Assembly: GCA_020832285.1 (NCBI GenBank) | Contig: JAFIFB010000042.1 | Span: 1-54,037, forward strand | Length of the DNA stretch: 54,037 bases | From: Balneolaceae bacterium | Lineage (GTDB): Bacteria; Bacteroidota; Rhodothermia; Balneolales; Balneolaceae | Direction of reading: 5' to 3' | In this document: positions 16,839-25,602 of the stretch, one piece after another | Numbering within the stretch: position 1 is the first letter of the stretch | Layout: the number at the start of each line of letters is the position of its first letter | Made by a program: the position numbers and the translations under genes | The notes under the pieces: generated by a model | Seen by the model: only the letters and a program-made list of their open reading frames with translations | Databases searched by the model: none | Told to the model about the DNA's origin: nothing

Positions 16839-18581
16839 ATGAATGAAAAAGACTTACCACTGCAGCACGGAGTACCCGAAAATCAATCAGTAGAAGTTGC
16901 AATTATAGGAGCCGGGGTCTCAGGGTTATATTCAGCATACAGGCTCACTACAGCCGATGAAAACCCGATACCTGCCGGAGAGGTGCAGATTTTCGAAATG
17001 AGTAACCGGATCGGCGGGCGACTTGAGTCTGTTCAACTTCCCGGTATGAAGATTTCTGGAGAGCTCGGAGGAATGCGATATATGACTTCTCAAAAAATTG
17101 TTACTTCTCTTATCGAGGATGTATTTGCCGACAGGCTCACCAATATCCCCTTTCCCATGGGCGAAGATGCTCATCACTTTGGATATTTCAGAAAACAGCG
17201 AATGAAGATGAATGCCTGGGAGGGGGCACAGCAGAGCGGTAAGAAGTTCCAAACCCGCTACTATCTGAATGATGATGACAATGGTTTCAGTGCAGACCAG
17301 CTGTTCAATAAAATTGTTTATAATGTGCTTGCAGCCGACTCCTGGTTTATGAAAAACTATGGCAATAAGATTACAAATCCTGCTCCATTCAAATATACAT
17401 TCCAGCTTACACGTGAAGACTGGAACCAGGTAAAACCGAACCTTACCTACAACTTTCAGGGGCCTTATACCGGCATGAAAGTGAATGACATCGGTTTCTG
17501 GAATCTTATCAAAGATCAGGTGTCTCAGGAAGGATATGAATTTCTTGCCAATGCCGGAGGGTATTATTCCAATACGATCAACTGGAATGCTGCAGAAGCT
17601 TTTCCCTACATGGTTGGTGATTTCTCTAACATCGGGACACAATATAAGACGATACTGGGAGGGTATGATCTTATTGCATATGCACTTGCCGGCGCATACC
17701 TGCAACAGCCAAAAGCTGGCATTTTCATGGGAAACAGGCTGATTACTTTTAACAAAAACGAATACGGGTACAAGTACACGCTGGAATTTTTTAATGAAGA
17801 TAATAACCAAAGCTGGACCTTACAGGCCAATAAGATCATTTTGGCGATGCCAAGAAGGTCCCTGGAACTGCTGGATCAAAATAATTTTTTCTTTCAAGAA
17901 GACAGGCACAAAGATTTGCAGAGAAACATCGCTTCCGTTATAAAAGAACCTTCTCTGAAAATCCTGATGGGGTTTGAAAGTGCCTGGTGGAAAGAAGATT
18001 TTGGTACGAAAGCGGGACACTCCATTACCGATCTGCCTGTCCGGCAATGTTACTACTTTGGCACAGACCCCGATGACAGTCACTCTCTTTTTCTGGGCAG
18101 TTATAATGACATGCGAACCGTCACTTTCTGGCAAACCCTTGAAGATAATAACAGCCAGAACAGTAATAAGCTTCTGTTCCAGCCAAAGCCAACTGCAAAA
18201 GTCTCTGAATCTCAATTCGATGCTGAACTGCTCTCAGTTCAGGCTACAAAGGCAATGGTAGATGAAACCTTAAATCAGATTCGTGAACTTCACGGAAGAG
18301 AAGACATTCCCGCCCCATATGTTACATGGTACAAAGACTGGAGCCTTGACCCATACGGCGGAGGTTATCATGCATGGAAAGCCAGGTATAATATACAAGA
18401 AGTTATGTCCTATATGAGAAATCCACTCCCTGAAGAAGATATTCACATATGTGGGGAAGCATACTCCGACCAGCAAGGCTGGGTTGAAGGCGCTTTTTGC
18501 GTAGCGGAGAATATGCTGCAAGAGCATTTTGGATTACTTCGACCGCCATGGTTACCCCGGGATTATTATTTGGGCTGGTAA
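16839..18581 (+). CDS. Flavin amine oxidase / L-amino-acid oxidase-like protein
   Basis: 580 residues. N-terminal dinucleotide-binding motif VAIIGAGVSGLYSAY (about 26-40), then EMSNRIGGRLES and GELGGMRYM, the arginine-containing block of L-amino-acid oxidases. The C-terminal FAD contact is HICGEAYSDQQGWVEGA. It would oxidise an amino acid or amine to an imine with release of ammonia and, if an oxidase, H2O2. There is no signal peptide, so it acts in the cytoplasm. It shares a transcript with the MSOX-like gene. The exact substrate is not readable. Confidence 0.82.
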   Translation: MNEKDLPLQHGVPENQSVEVAIIGAGVSGLYSAYRLTTADENPIPAGEVQIFEMSNRIGGRLESVQLPGMKISGELGGMRYMTSQKIVTSLIEDVFADRLTNIPFPMGEDAHHFGYFRKQRMKMNAWEGAQQSGKKFQTRYYLNDDDNGFSADQLFNKIVYNVLAADSWFMKNYGNKITNPAPFKYTFQLTREDWNQVKPNLTYNFQGPYTGMKVNDIGFWNLIKDQVSQEGYEFLANAGGYYSNTINWNAAEAFPYMVGDFSNIGTQYKTILGGYDLIAYALAGAYLQQPKAGIFMGNRLITFNKNEYGYKYTLEFFNEDNNQSWTLQANKIILAMPRRSLELLDQNNFFFQEDRHKDLQRNIASVIKEPSLKILMGFESAWWKEDFGTKAGHSITDLPVRQCYYFGTDPDDSHSLFLGSYNDMRTVTFWQTLEDNNSQNSNKLLFQPKPTAKVSESQFDAELLSVQATKAMVDETLNQIRELHGREDIPAPYVTWYKDWSLDPYGGGYHAWKARYNIQEVMSYMRNPLPEEDIHICGEAYSDQQGWVEGAFCVAENMLQEHFGLLRPPWLPRDYYLGW

Positions 18582-18965
18582 TCTGTTGAAACATAGCAGG
18601 TTTGAGTTGAGGGGAAAATGTCGCAGAAAAACAGTCCCGATCGCTGTCGGGGTAATTAAATTCATAAAGATTAATTTTCAGATCTCTTTAGTGGTTTGAA
18701 TCCATAATATCATTGCAGCTTCTTCTCCTTCTTCAAATTTTAATAGTGAAGGAATTAATGTAACTTCACGTCCTCAAAAACAAAACCACATCTTAAATCT
18801 GTAAACGAATAAAAAACTTCGAAAAGGCCTTTTTCGAATGCTCTTATTGTATAAATACCTGTTGGCATTGTAAACCTTTAATTATGCTGTTTACATACTG
18901 AGTATGCCGGCATTGCCAAGAAAGTGCCATGCATTGTACTATCTGAACCGGTTTGAAACTGAAAA
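18582..18965. other. Intergenic, one small hairpin
   Basis: 384 bp between convergent genes. CCCGA (18636-18640) pairs with TCGGG (18647-18651), a weak stem that may help termination of the oxidase genes. Nothing else is recognised. Confidence 0.4.
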
Positions 18966-19217
18966 TTACTCTTCAATGAAAAAAAATACGGCCTGTTCCG
19001 ATGAATCCGTAGTGCTCTTCACTTTGCTGTTGGTTTCACGATTATAGGTATATGCAATATTGCGAATAGAATTCAGCTCCTTTTGACTGGAGTAATCAAC
19101 CCGGATAGCATCACCTTTAGGCTGTAATTTTGAAATAGCTTCTTTCAGTTTTTCATACTTAGAACGGCTTTTTCTGGAGACCCTAACTTTTGATCTTGGT
19201 ACAAGTTTAATTTTCAT
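18966..19217 (-). CDS. Small basic hypothetical protein
   Basis: 83 residues, rich in Lys, Arg and Ser at the N-terminus (PRSKVRVSRKSRSKYEKL) and ending in a hydrophobic strand (AVFFFIEE). The composition is protein-like and the frame stands alone between long non-coding stretches. The basic start suggests nucleic-acid binding, but no family is recognised. The ribosome-binding site is weak (AAGATTGAC before ATG). Confidence 0.55.
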   Translation of the reverse strand: MKIKLVPRSKVRVSRKSRSKYEKLKEAISKLQPKGDAIRVDYSSQKELNSIRNIAYTYNRETNSKVKSTTDSSEQAVFFFIEE

Positions 19218-19553
19218 GTCAATCTTAATTTTATATTATATATCGAATGTGCCCATTCCTTATAATATTAAATAAAATCTTTAAATCAATCTGGTTTAAG
19301 TGAAATTTTATTTAACATCAAAAGATTGTGAATGGTTTAATGCAAGCTTTTATTCTATGCTCTTATATAGATATGGGTTTAACGCAAAACATTAGACGAT
19401 TGATTTAAAAAAAAGTTCCCTTAAAAACTTTTTTTCTTTGCAATTTTCATTGAAGAACTTATTCTATTGGTTATAAGTTGAATTCAATAAAATTAGTGGT
19501 TTTTCTTTCTTTTATTTAGATCAGAGAATTGTTTTTAATCATTGCTTTGAATA

Positions 19554-19576
19554 CAACCAAATTTCTTAGTGAGAGA
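19554..19576. repeat. Fragment of long-hairpin repeat family
   Basis: CAACCAAATTTCTTAGTGAG matches the right end of the 47272-47499 element (CAACCAAATTTCTTGGTGAA) with two differences. The left part of the element is absent, so this is a remnant or a half-unit. Confidence 0.5.
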
Positions 19577-19613
19577 TGGAACCAGGGATAGGTCAGTTTT
19601 TTTGGTTTAAATA

Positions 19614-19640
19614 TCCCGGTTCGTTCAGGCAGGGGGGATG
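19614..19640. repeat. 27-bp dispersed repeat, copy 1
   Basis: TCCCGGTTCGTTCA-GG-CAGGGGGGATG occurs again at 27147-27173 with two mismatches (AA for GG). Both copies lie in long intergenic stretches. Confidence 0.65.
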
Positions 19641-19680
19641 GATTGGATTGGAAGTTGAATGCCGTATGATCTCAAACAAT

Positions 19681-19706
19681 AAAGCCGGGAATGATATCCC
19701 GGCTTT
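19681..19706 (-). terminator. Terminator hairpin of the MoxR gene
   Basis: Perfect 10-bp stem AAAGCCGGGA (19681-19690) and TCCCGGCTTT (19697-19706) with a 6-nt loop, 28 bp after the stop of the MoxR gene on the minus strand. On that strand the stem is followed by ATTGTTTGAG, only weakly T-rich. Confidence 0.75.
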
Positions 19707-19734
19707 CATTATACTTTATTGAATATCAAGGTGT

Positions 19735-20736
19735 TCAGGGGACTTGAACAGTTCTCAGGATCTGCTTAACGATATACTCTGAATTTATATCCTCTGCTTC
19801 TGCTTCAAAGGTGGGAATAATTCGGTGGCGAAGAACATCCATTGTGATGAATCGTACATCTTCCGGGGTTACATAGGCTCTGTGCTGCATAAATGCATGA
19901 GCTCGTGCTGCAAGGTTCAGATTGATGGAGGCACGTGGTGATGCACCAAAAGCAATCAAATCCTTCAGTTCGGAAAGGTGGTAGTCATCAGGGTTTCGTG
20001 TTGCAAAAATCAGATCTACAATATATCGTTCAACTTTCTCATCCAGGTAAATCTCATTAATTACTTCCCGTGCCTCGAGAATTTTTTTAGGCGTAACCAC
20101 CGCTTTTAATTTTACTCGTTCACCCGTACGGGCCATCCGGCGCATAATTTCGAGTTCTTCATTCTTTGATGGATAGCCAATTTTTAACTTCAGCATGAAA
20201 CGGTCAACCTGCGCTTCGGGCAGTGTGTAGGTTCCTTCCTGTTCAACCGGATTCTGAGTAGCCAACACAAGGAAGGGTGCTTGTAATGGGAAAGTTTCTT
20301 CGCCAATAGTTACCTGTCGCTCCTGCATCGCTTCCAAAAGTGCACTTTGTACTTTAGCAGGCGATCGGTTGATCTCATCAGCCAATACAATATTTGAAAA
20401 AATGGGCCCTTTTTTTACGGTGAACTCCATCTCCTTTTGATTGTAAATCAAAGTCCCGATCAGGTCAGCCGGCAATAAGTCGGGTGTAAACTGAATACGC
20501 TGAAATTTAGTTTTGATTGCAGTGGCCAGTGAAGAAACGGTAAGGGTTTTAGCCAGGCCGGGCACACCTTCAAGCAGCACATGTCCATCAGCAAGCAGCC
20601 CGATGAGAAGGCGGTCTATCATATAACGCTGTCCGACAATTACTTTATCAAGCTCTGCATAAATATCATCAATAAAGGCACTGTGTTTTTCAATTTTTTC
20701 GCTAAGTGCCTGCATGTCAATTGTGGTAGTACTCAT
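19735..20736 (-). CDS. MoxR-family AAA+ ATPase
   Basis: 333 residues, typical for MoxR (AAA_3). Walker A is GVPGLAKT, Walker B is VLADEINRSPAK, and the sensor region ATQNPVEQEGTYTLPEAQVDRFMLKL is a family hallmark. MoxR ATPases act as chaperones, often with DUF58 and von Willebrand domain proteins. In many relatives a DUF58 gene follows directly; here the DUF58 gene lies about 11 kb away (31727-32602). Cytoplasmic. Confidence 0.93.
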   Translation of the reverse strand: MSTTTIDMQALSEKIEKHSAFIDDIYAELDKVIVGQRYMIDRLLIGLLADGHVLLEGVPGLAKTLTVSSLATAIKTKFQRIQFTPDLLPADLIGTLIYNQKEMEFTVKKGPIFSNIVLADEINRSPAKVQSALLEAMQERQVTIGEETFPLQAPFLVLATQNPVEQEGTYTLPEAQVDRFMLKLKIGYPSKNEELEIMRRMARTGERVKLKAVVTPKKILEAREVINEIYLDEKVERYIVDLIFATRNPDDYHLSELKDLIAFGASPRASINLNLAARAHAFMQHRAYVTPEDVRFITMDVLRHRIIPTFEAEAEDINSEYIVKQILRTVQVP

Positions 20737-21046
20737 GAATTTTGTCAGGGGTTAGTTGATGTTGGTTTTGGAAATAGCCTGTAATAAATTTTAAGCCGGG
20801 ATATAAAGAACGAATAATTCTGTTCAGCCGCAAAGTTCCGGTGCCGCAGAAATATATTTTCGGTAATCATTGAAACCGTAAGTTGAACCATAAAACATAA
20901 ACCGCATCAAATTATTATGATTCGCCGGAAAATAGAAACAAATGATTTAGAATACAGAATCGGTTAAAAATGAAAAAGGTTCTGAAAGTGCTTGAAGCCA
21001 TTTTTAAATTTGGGTACCTTAAGTGCCGTCAAAATAAACAAACAGA
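20737..21046. promoter_or_regulatory. Divergent promoter region between moxR and nuoJ
   Basis: 310 bp between divergently transcribed genes; it must hold both promoters. I see no convincing operator, hairpin or small gene. Confidence 0.45.
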
Positions 21047-21568
21047 ATGGAAATATACGCATTTGTACTTCTTGCTGTCCTTGCCATCGCATCTGCTTTG
21101 GGGATGATTCTTAGTAAAAACACTGTGAACAGCGCTCTTCTGCTGGTCCTGAATCTGCTTTCACTCGCAGGAGTGTATCTGCTGCTTCAGGCTCAATTTT
21201 TAGCTATCATACAGATATTAGTATATGCTGGAGCAATCATGGTGCTTTTTCTTTTTGTGATTATGCTGCTCAACCTGGATGAAGAAAAAACTCTTTTTGA
21301 TAAAATCCGTGCAAAATATGTTGTGGCTTTTTTGCTTGGTGTGGTTATTCTCGGGCAGATTCTATACAGCCTTGGCGGTGTAACCGACATGCTTCCCGAA
21401 TTATCTCCTGATATGGAATTTGCCGGCACGGTAGAAGCTCTTGGTGATGTCCTCTACACAGACTATCTGTTTGTTTTTGAGATGACGGCCATTTTACTTA
21501 CTGCTGCTGTGGTCGGTGCCATTATGATAGCGCAATATAAAACTAAAGATAAGGGTGATACTGAATGA
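21047..21568 (+). CDS. nuoJ: NADH-quinone oxidoreductase subunit J
   Basis: 173 residues, about five membrane helices, normal NuoJ length. The segment [20 protein letters not shown] is the conserved third helix with its pi-bulge region. NuoJ sits in the membrane arm of complex I, next to NuoK and NuoN, and takes part in coupling quinone reduction to proton movement. Its stop overlaps the nuoK start (ATGA), so the two are made together. The rest of the nuo operon is not beside it. Confidence 0.93.
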   Translation: MEIYAFVLLAVLAIASALGMILSKNTVNSALLLVLNLLSLAGVYLLLQAQFLAIIQILVYAGAIMVLFLFVIMLLNLDEEKTLFDKIRAKYVVAFLLGVVILGQILYSLGGVTDMLPELSPDMEFAGTVEALGDVLYTDYLFVFEMTAILLTAAVVGAIMIAQYKTKDKGDTE

Positions 21569-21867
21569 TAGAAATTGATTGGTACCTGGCATTAAGTGCA
21601 ATCATTTTTACAATCGGTATGATTGGGGTCCTGATCCGCCGGAATGCTATCGTGATTTTCATGTGCGTGGAACTTATGCTTAATGCAGTAAATCTGTCGT
21701 TGATTGCATTCAGTGCCTATCACGGTGATGTAACCGGGCAAATTCTCGTATTCTTCTCGCTTGCGGTAGCAGCCGCAGAGGCAGTGATCGGGTTGGCTAT
21801 TATCCTGGCCATCTTCAGGAATAACCTTTCAGTTGACATTACAAAAGTAAATTTGCTGCGCTGGTAA
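21565..21867 (+). CDS. nuoK: NADH-quinone oxidoreductase subunit K
   Basis: 100 residues, three membrane helices, normal NuoK length. [17 protein letters not shown] carries the conserved Glu of the second helix, and [11 protein letters not shown] the Glu of the third, both needed for proton transfer in complex I. Coupled to nuoJ by a 4-base overlap. A phosphatase gene rather than nuoL follows. Confidence 0.95.
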   Translation: MIEIDWYLALSAIIFTIGMIGVLIRRNAIVIFMCVELMLNAVNLSLIAFSAYHGDVTGQILVFFSLAVAAAEAVIGLAIILAIFRNNLSVDITKVNLLRW

Positions 21868-21993
21868 TTTCTGCACTTTGTTTTGGCTCAGGGGAGTTTA
21901 TAAACCTTGAATTTACAGTAAATAAGGTCAAGTAAGTTCAAGATATTGGTGTATATTCGGTATTCCGAAATTTTTTACACACGGGTATTAATT

Positions 21994-23634
21994 TTGTTGA
22001 AGAAAATTATTTCGATATTTTTTTTGGCGATGGCCATACACCTGATTTTAGTTCAGGATGTCTACTCGAATGACCCGCCAAAATTTATTCTCATTCACCT
22101 GGACGGAGTATCAGGAATTTATTTAGAGCAGGAACTGGAAAAAGGAAATCTTCCCAATCTTCAAGCTTTTTTTGGACATCATGGTATAATAGATCATACC
22201 ATTACCTATTTTCCAAGTAAAACTCCTACTGTAATATCAAGTCTGCGATTTGGCGATTCTATCCGTGAAGCTGATCTGCCCGGATGGCAGTATGTTTTAG
22301 ACAGAGAAGAAGGAAGAACAAGGGAAACCGTAGGTACTTTTTTGAGAATGGTTTTTTCCACTTCTCGTCTTTCAACGACCAATATTTTGTACGGTGTACC
22401 ATTTTTCCACAGGCTGGCCGGTCCTGCCCTGGTTAATACAGCCGATTATTTGAAAGATTATAATGTAGTCCAGTTTTACTGGTATAACATTGACACACAA
22501 GGCCATTTTTTTGGTGAAAAAGAATATTTAAATGCATTTCGTGAATTTGACCGTCAATTTGGCCGACTTATGAAAAGGCTGGATGACGATGTAAATGTAA
22601 TTTTATATTCAGATCATGGAATGACCTTTGGCCAGGGAATAGAGATTGGCGCAATAATTGAAGATCTGATGCAAGACAAAGTGAAGCTATATGCTTATCC
22701 CACTTTATATTTAACTGAGCCAGAAAAAGCAGAATATTATGCAAAAAAATTAATCGAAGAATCAGAACTGGATTTTACATTTTATCGGTTAAATAACAAT
22801 CAATTAAAAGGATACCATCAACAAGGTGAGATATTCTTTAACAAAGATTATGAAAAGCAAAAAATAAGTTATGAGTTTACAGGTACGGATGCACTCGGAT
22901 ATTATGAAAAAGGATATAACGGAGAGTATCTGAGCCGGTATGATTGGCTGAAACTTACTCATGCATCAGAGTTCCCAATGGCTCCGGTTGCACTGTTTCA
23001 CTACATGGATAACCCAAATGCAGGGGATATAATTACACTGTTTGATGGCTCGAAATACGAGCAAACCAGTTATAGCAGTTCCGGAAATCACGGCGGTTTT
23101 GTAGATAAAGATATGAGAGCCCTGCTGCTTGTTCGCGGGCCAGAATTAGCAAAACTTTATAACAGGGACTACTATTGGCTGCCCGAACTTTTTAATGATA
23201 TTGACAATGTTGATTTTGAAGAACGCCCACCCCGTGAACGGCATGTTTTCAGTTCAAGATATGATTTCAGAAGAAACAGAACGGTAACGAATCTTTCTTT
23301 TTCTCCACGCTACAGGATTAACTATGGCATGACTGCCTATAACTCTGATTTTAATCAACTCTCTCAGTTTGATAGTGTCGATTTTTGGGGTAAAGCGGAT
23401 CTTTTTCGATCCTACCTTGTTCGTTTATGGATTAGCACGGGTTTTGAATTAACTCCAAATGAAGCAAATCCGCTATTTCAACTTGATTATGATATACATA
23501 TAAGGAAGTTTGTTCTGCGAAACTCTTTTGCTACTCATCGGCCTTTTGAATTCAGGGTATCCTACGAAGCTTTGCCCTGGCTTGCATTTGAAACGGTGAA
23601 TTTCACATCTATAGGCTTACGCTTCGATTTTTAA
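21994..23634 (+). CDS. Exported alkaline-phosphatase-superfamily phosphodiesterase with beta-rich C-terminus
   Basis: 546 residues from a TTG at 21994, chosen because it gives a good signal peptide (LLKKIISIFFLAMAIHLIL); the frame is open from 21946. Metal and catalytic residues of the superfamily are present: HLDGVSG, KTPT with the Thr nucleophile, DTQGH, SDHGM and GNHGG. This is closest to the type I phosphodiesterase/nucleotide pyrophosphatase group. The last 120 residues alternate polar and apolar residues in short strands and end in RFDF, a C-terminal Phe like outer-membrane beta proteins. So it may be exported and held at the outer membrane. Substrate unknown. Confidence 0.8.
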   Translation: MLKKIISIFFLAMAIHLILVQDVYSNDPPKFILIHLDGVSGIYLEQELEKGNLPNLQAFFGHHGIIDHTITYFPSKTPTVISSLRFGDSIREADLPGWQYVLDREEGRTRETVGTFLRMVFSTSRLSTTNILYGVPFFHRLAGPALVNTADYLKDYNVVQFYWYNIDTQGHFFGEKEYLNAFREFDRQFGRLMKRLDDDVNVILYSDHGMTFGQGIEIGAIIEDLMQDKVKLYAYPTLYLTEPEKAEYYAKKLIEESELDFTFYRLNNNQLKGYHQQGEIFFNKDYEKQKISYEFTGTDALGYYEKGYNGEYLSRYDWLKLTHASEFPMAPVALFHYMDNPNAGDIITLFDGSKYEQTSYSSSGNHGGFVDKDMRALLLVRGPELAKLYNRDYYWLPELFNDIDNVDFEERPPRERHVFSSRYDFRRNRTVTNLSFSPRYRINYGMTAYNSDFNQLSQFDSVDFWGKADLFRSYLVRLWISTGFELTPNEANPLFQLDYDIHIRKFVLRNSFATHRPFEFRVSYEALPWLAFETVNFTSIGLRFDF

Positions 23635-23689
23635 AGATCCTGGTACGGCCTGTGTTTTTATTTTTAACTTAAATCAACAGATAAATAAC

Positions 23690-25363
23690 TTGAGCGACCA
23701 AAAAATTATTTTTTCGATGGTTGGGGTCAGTAAAATATATAAACCCAACAAAACCGTACTGAAGGATATCTATCTCTCTTTTTTCTATGGAGCCAAAATC
23801 GGTGTCCTTGGACTGAACGGAGCCGGTAAAAGTACACTATTGAGAATTATTGCGGGAGAAGATGATGACTATATCGGTAACATCTCTCGCCAGAAAGGAA
23901 TCACCTTCGGATATCTTTCTCAGGAGCCGGAACTGGATCCGAAAAAAACCGTACTTGAAATCGTGCAGGAAGGCGTGCAGGAGACGATGGACCTCATAAA
24001 AGAGTACGAGGCCGTAAACGAAGGATTTAGTGATCCAGAGGCTGATTTTGACGTGCTCATCGCAAAACAGGTCAAGCTGCAGGAGAAGATCGACCGGATA
24101 GGGGCCTGGGATATCGACGCCAAGCTCAATCAGGCGATGGATGCCTTAAGATGCCCTCCAGCTGATTCAAAGATCGAAGTCCTCTCCGGCGGAGAATTGC
24201 GGCGTGTGGCACTTTGTCGCCTTCTTCTAAAAAAGCCAGATGTGCTTCTGCTCGATGAACCGACTAACCACCTGGATGCCGAATCGGTGGGATGGCTGGA
24301 GCAGCACCTTGACCGCTATGAAGGAACCGTTATTGCCGTAACCCATGATCGTTATTTCCTCGACAACGTTGCCGGATGGATTCTGGAACTCGACAGGGGA
24401 GAGGGAATACCTTTTGAAGGCAATTATTCATCCTGGCTGGAACAGAAAAAAACCAGGCTTCAGCAGGAAGAAAAACAGGAATCCAAACGTCAGAAAACGC
24501 TGCAGCAGGAACTGGAGTGGATTCGCCAAAATCCGAAAGGGCGACGGGCCAAGAGTAAGGCGAGGATCAACGCTTACGAGGATCTGCTTTCTGAAGAGCA
24601 TCAAAAACGCCAGGATGAGATGGAAATTTTTATCCCCGCCGGTCCGCGTCTTGGAGACAAAGTAATTGTGGCTGAAAATGTATCGAAAGGATACGATGAT
24701 AAACTTCTGATTGAAGAGATGAATTTCAACCTGCCGCCGGGTGGAATCGTTGGCGTTATTGGTCCCAACGGTGCCGGGAAAACCACACTTTTTAAAATGA
24801 TTACCGGAGAAGAGAAACCGGATAGCGGGAATATCGTTTTGGGTGATACTGTAAAACTGGGTTATGTAGATCAAAAGCGTCCGCTCGACCCGGCCAAAAC
24901 CATCTGGGAAGAGATCTCCGGAGGGCAGGATCTCATCAAACTTGGAAATCGCGAGGTCAATTCCCGTGCTTATGTGGCGAGGTTTAACTTCAGCGGCAGT
25001 GATCAGCAAAAGAAGGCAAGTGAAATTTCCGGCGGTGAACGGAACCGGGTTCACCTGGCAAAAATGCTGAAGGAAGGCGCCAATGTATTGTTGCTTGATG
25101 AGCCTACCAACGATTTGGATGTGAACACCCTTCGCGCACTCGAAGAAGCAATGCTCGGTTTTGCGGGATGTGTAGTTGTGATTTCGCACGACCGATGGTT
25201 CCTGGATCGGGTAACCACACATATTCTCGCCTTTGAAGGCAACAGCCGGGTGTACTGGTTTGAAGGGAATTATCAGGAGTATGAAGAAAACCGGCGGAAA
25301 CGGCTGGGAATCAGCGAAGAGCAGCCAACACGCATTCAGTATAAAAAACTGATGCGGGATTAA
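23690..25363 (+). CDS. ettA: Energy-dependent translational throttle ABC-F protein
   Basis: 557 residues, the length of EttA. Two ABC cassettes: GLNGAGKST with LSGGELRR and LLLDEPTNHLD, then GPNGAGKTT with ISGGERNR and LLLDEPTNDLD. Between them is the charged linker (about 245-305, WLEQKKTRLQQEEKQE and following) that reaches the ribosomal E site. The arm insertion in the first cassette is short, as in EttA. EttA binds the E site and gates the first peptide bond according to ATP/ADP. The start is TTG at 23690. Confidence 0.92.
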   Translation: MSDQKIIFSMVGVSKIYKPNKTVLKDIYLSFFYGAKIGVLGLNGAGKSTLLRIIAGEDDDYIGNISRQKGITFGYLSQEPELDPKKTVLEIVQEGVQETMDLIKEYEAVNEGFSDPEADFDVLIAKQVKLQEKIDRIGAWDIDAKLNQAMDALRCPPADSKIEVLSGGELRRVALCRLLLKKPDVLLLDEPTNHLDAESVGWLEQHLDRYEGTVIAVTHDRYFLDNVAGWILELDRGEGIPFEGNYSSWLEQKKTRLQQEEKQESKRQKTLQQELEWIRQNPKGRRAKSKARINAYEDLLSEEHQKRQDEMEIFIPAGPRLGDKVIVAENVSKGYDDKLLIEEMNFNLPPGGIVGVIGPNGAGKTTLFKMITGEEKPDSGNIVLGDTVKLGYVDQKRPLDPAKTIWEEISGGQDLIKLGNREVNSRAYVARFNFSGSDQQKKASEISGGERNRVHLAKMLKEGANVLLLDEPTNDLDVNTLRALEEAMLGFAGCVVVISHDRWFLDRVTTHILAFEGNSRVYWFEGNYQEYEENRRKRLGISEEQPTRIQYKKLMRD

Positions 25364-25463
25364 TTTCAATTATTTACATCCAGCAATCAATTTGGTTTAT
25401 TTCGAAACTGACGTTTTGCAGTTTCCGAAAGTTCTTCTCAAGGCTGGTTAATGTTGTAGAAAC

Positions 25464-25498
25464 CCGCAACCCGCAACCCATAACCCGAACCGCGAACA
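25464..25498. repeat. CCCGCAA-type tandem repeat, second site
   Basis: CCCGCAACCCGCAACCCATA then ACCCGAACCGCGAAC, similar to 30-49. It lies in the 239-bp gap between ettA and pgk, which shows no gene. Confidence 0.5.
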
Positions 25499-25602
25499 TC
25501 CGATTGGATCAGATAGCATTTTTTCATGCAGATGATTTCCAAACACCGCTGCGAAACCGTATTTTTACAGGAAGGCTAACTTAAAAAAAATCATCAAAAA
25601 AC

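Larger units (their letters stand above)
19218..19680. other. Long AT-rich intergenic region with two repeat fragments
   Basis: 463 bp. It holds a 23-bp fragment at 19554-19576 shared with the hairpin repeat near 47471-47493, and the 27-bp repeat at 19614-19640. The rest is AT-rich and shows no gene. It lies downstream of the moxR gene and upstream of the small gene at 18966-19217, so it probably includes the latter's promoter. Confidence 0.45.

Noticed and set aside
16932-17810. 292-codon open frame on the minus strand
   Set aside because: It is antisense to the L-amino-acid oxidase-like gene, whose FAD motifs and full length are clear on the plus strand.
24428-25369. 313-codon open frame on the minus strand
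   Set aside because: It is antisense to the second half of ettA, whose two ABC cassettes are unmistakable on the plus strand.
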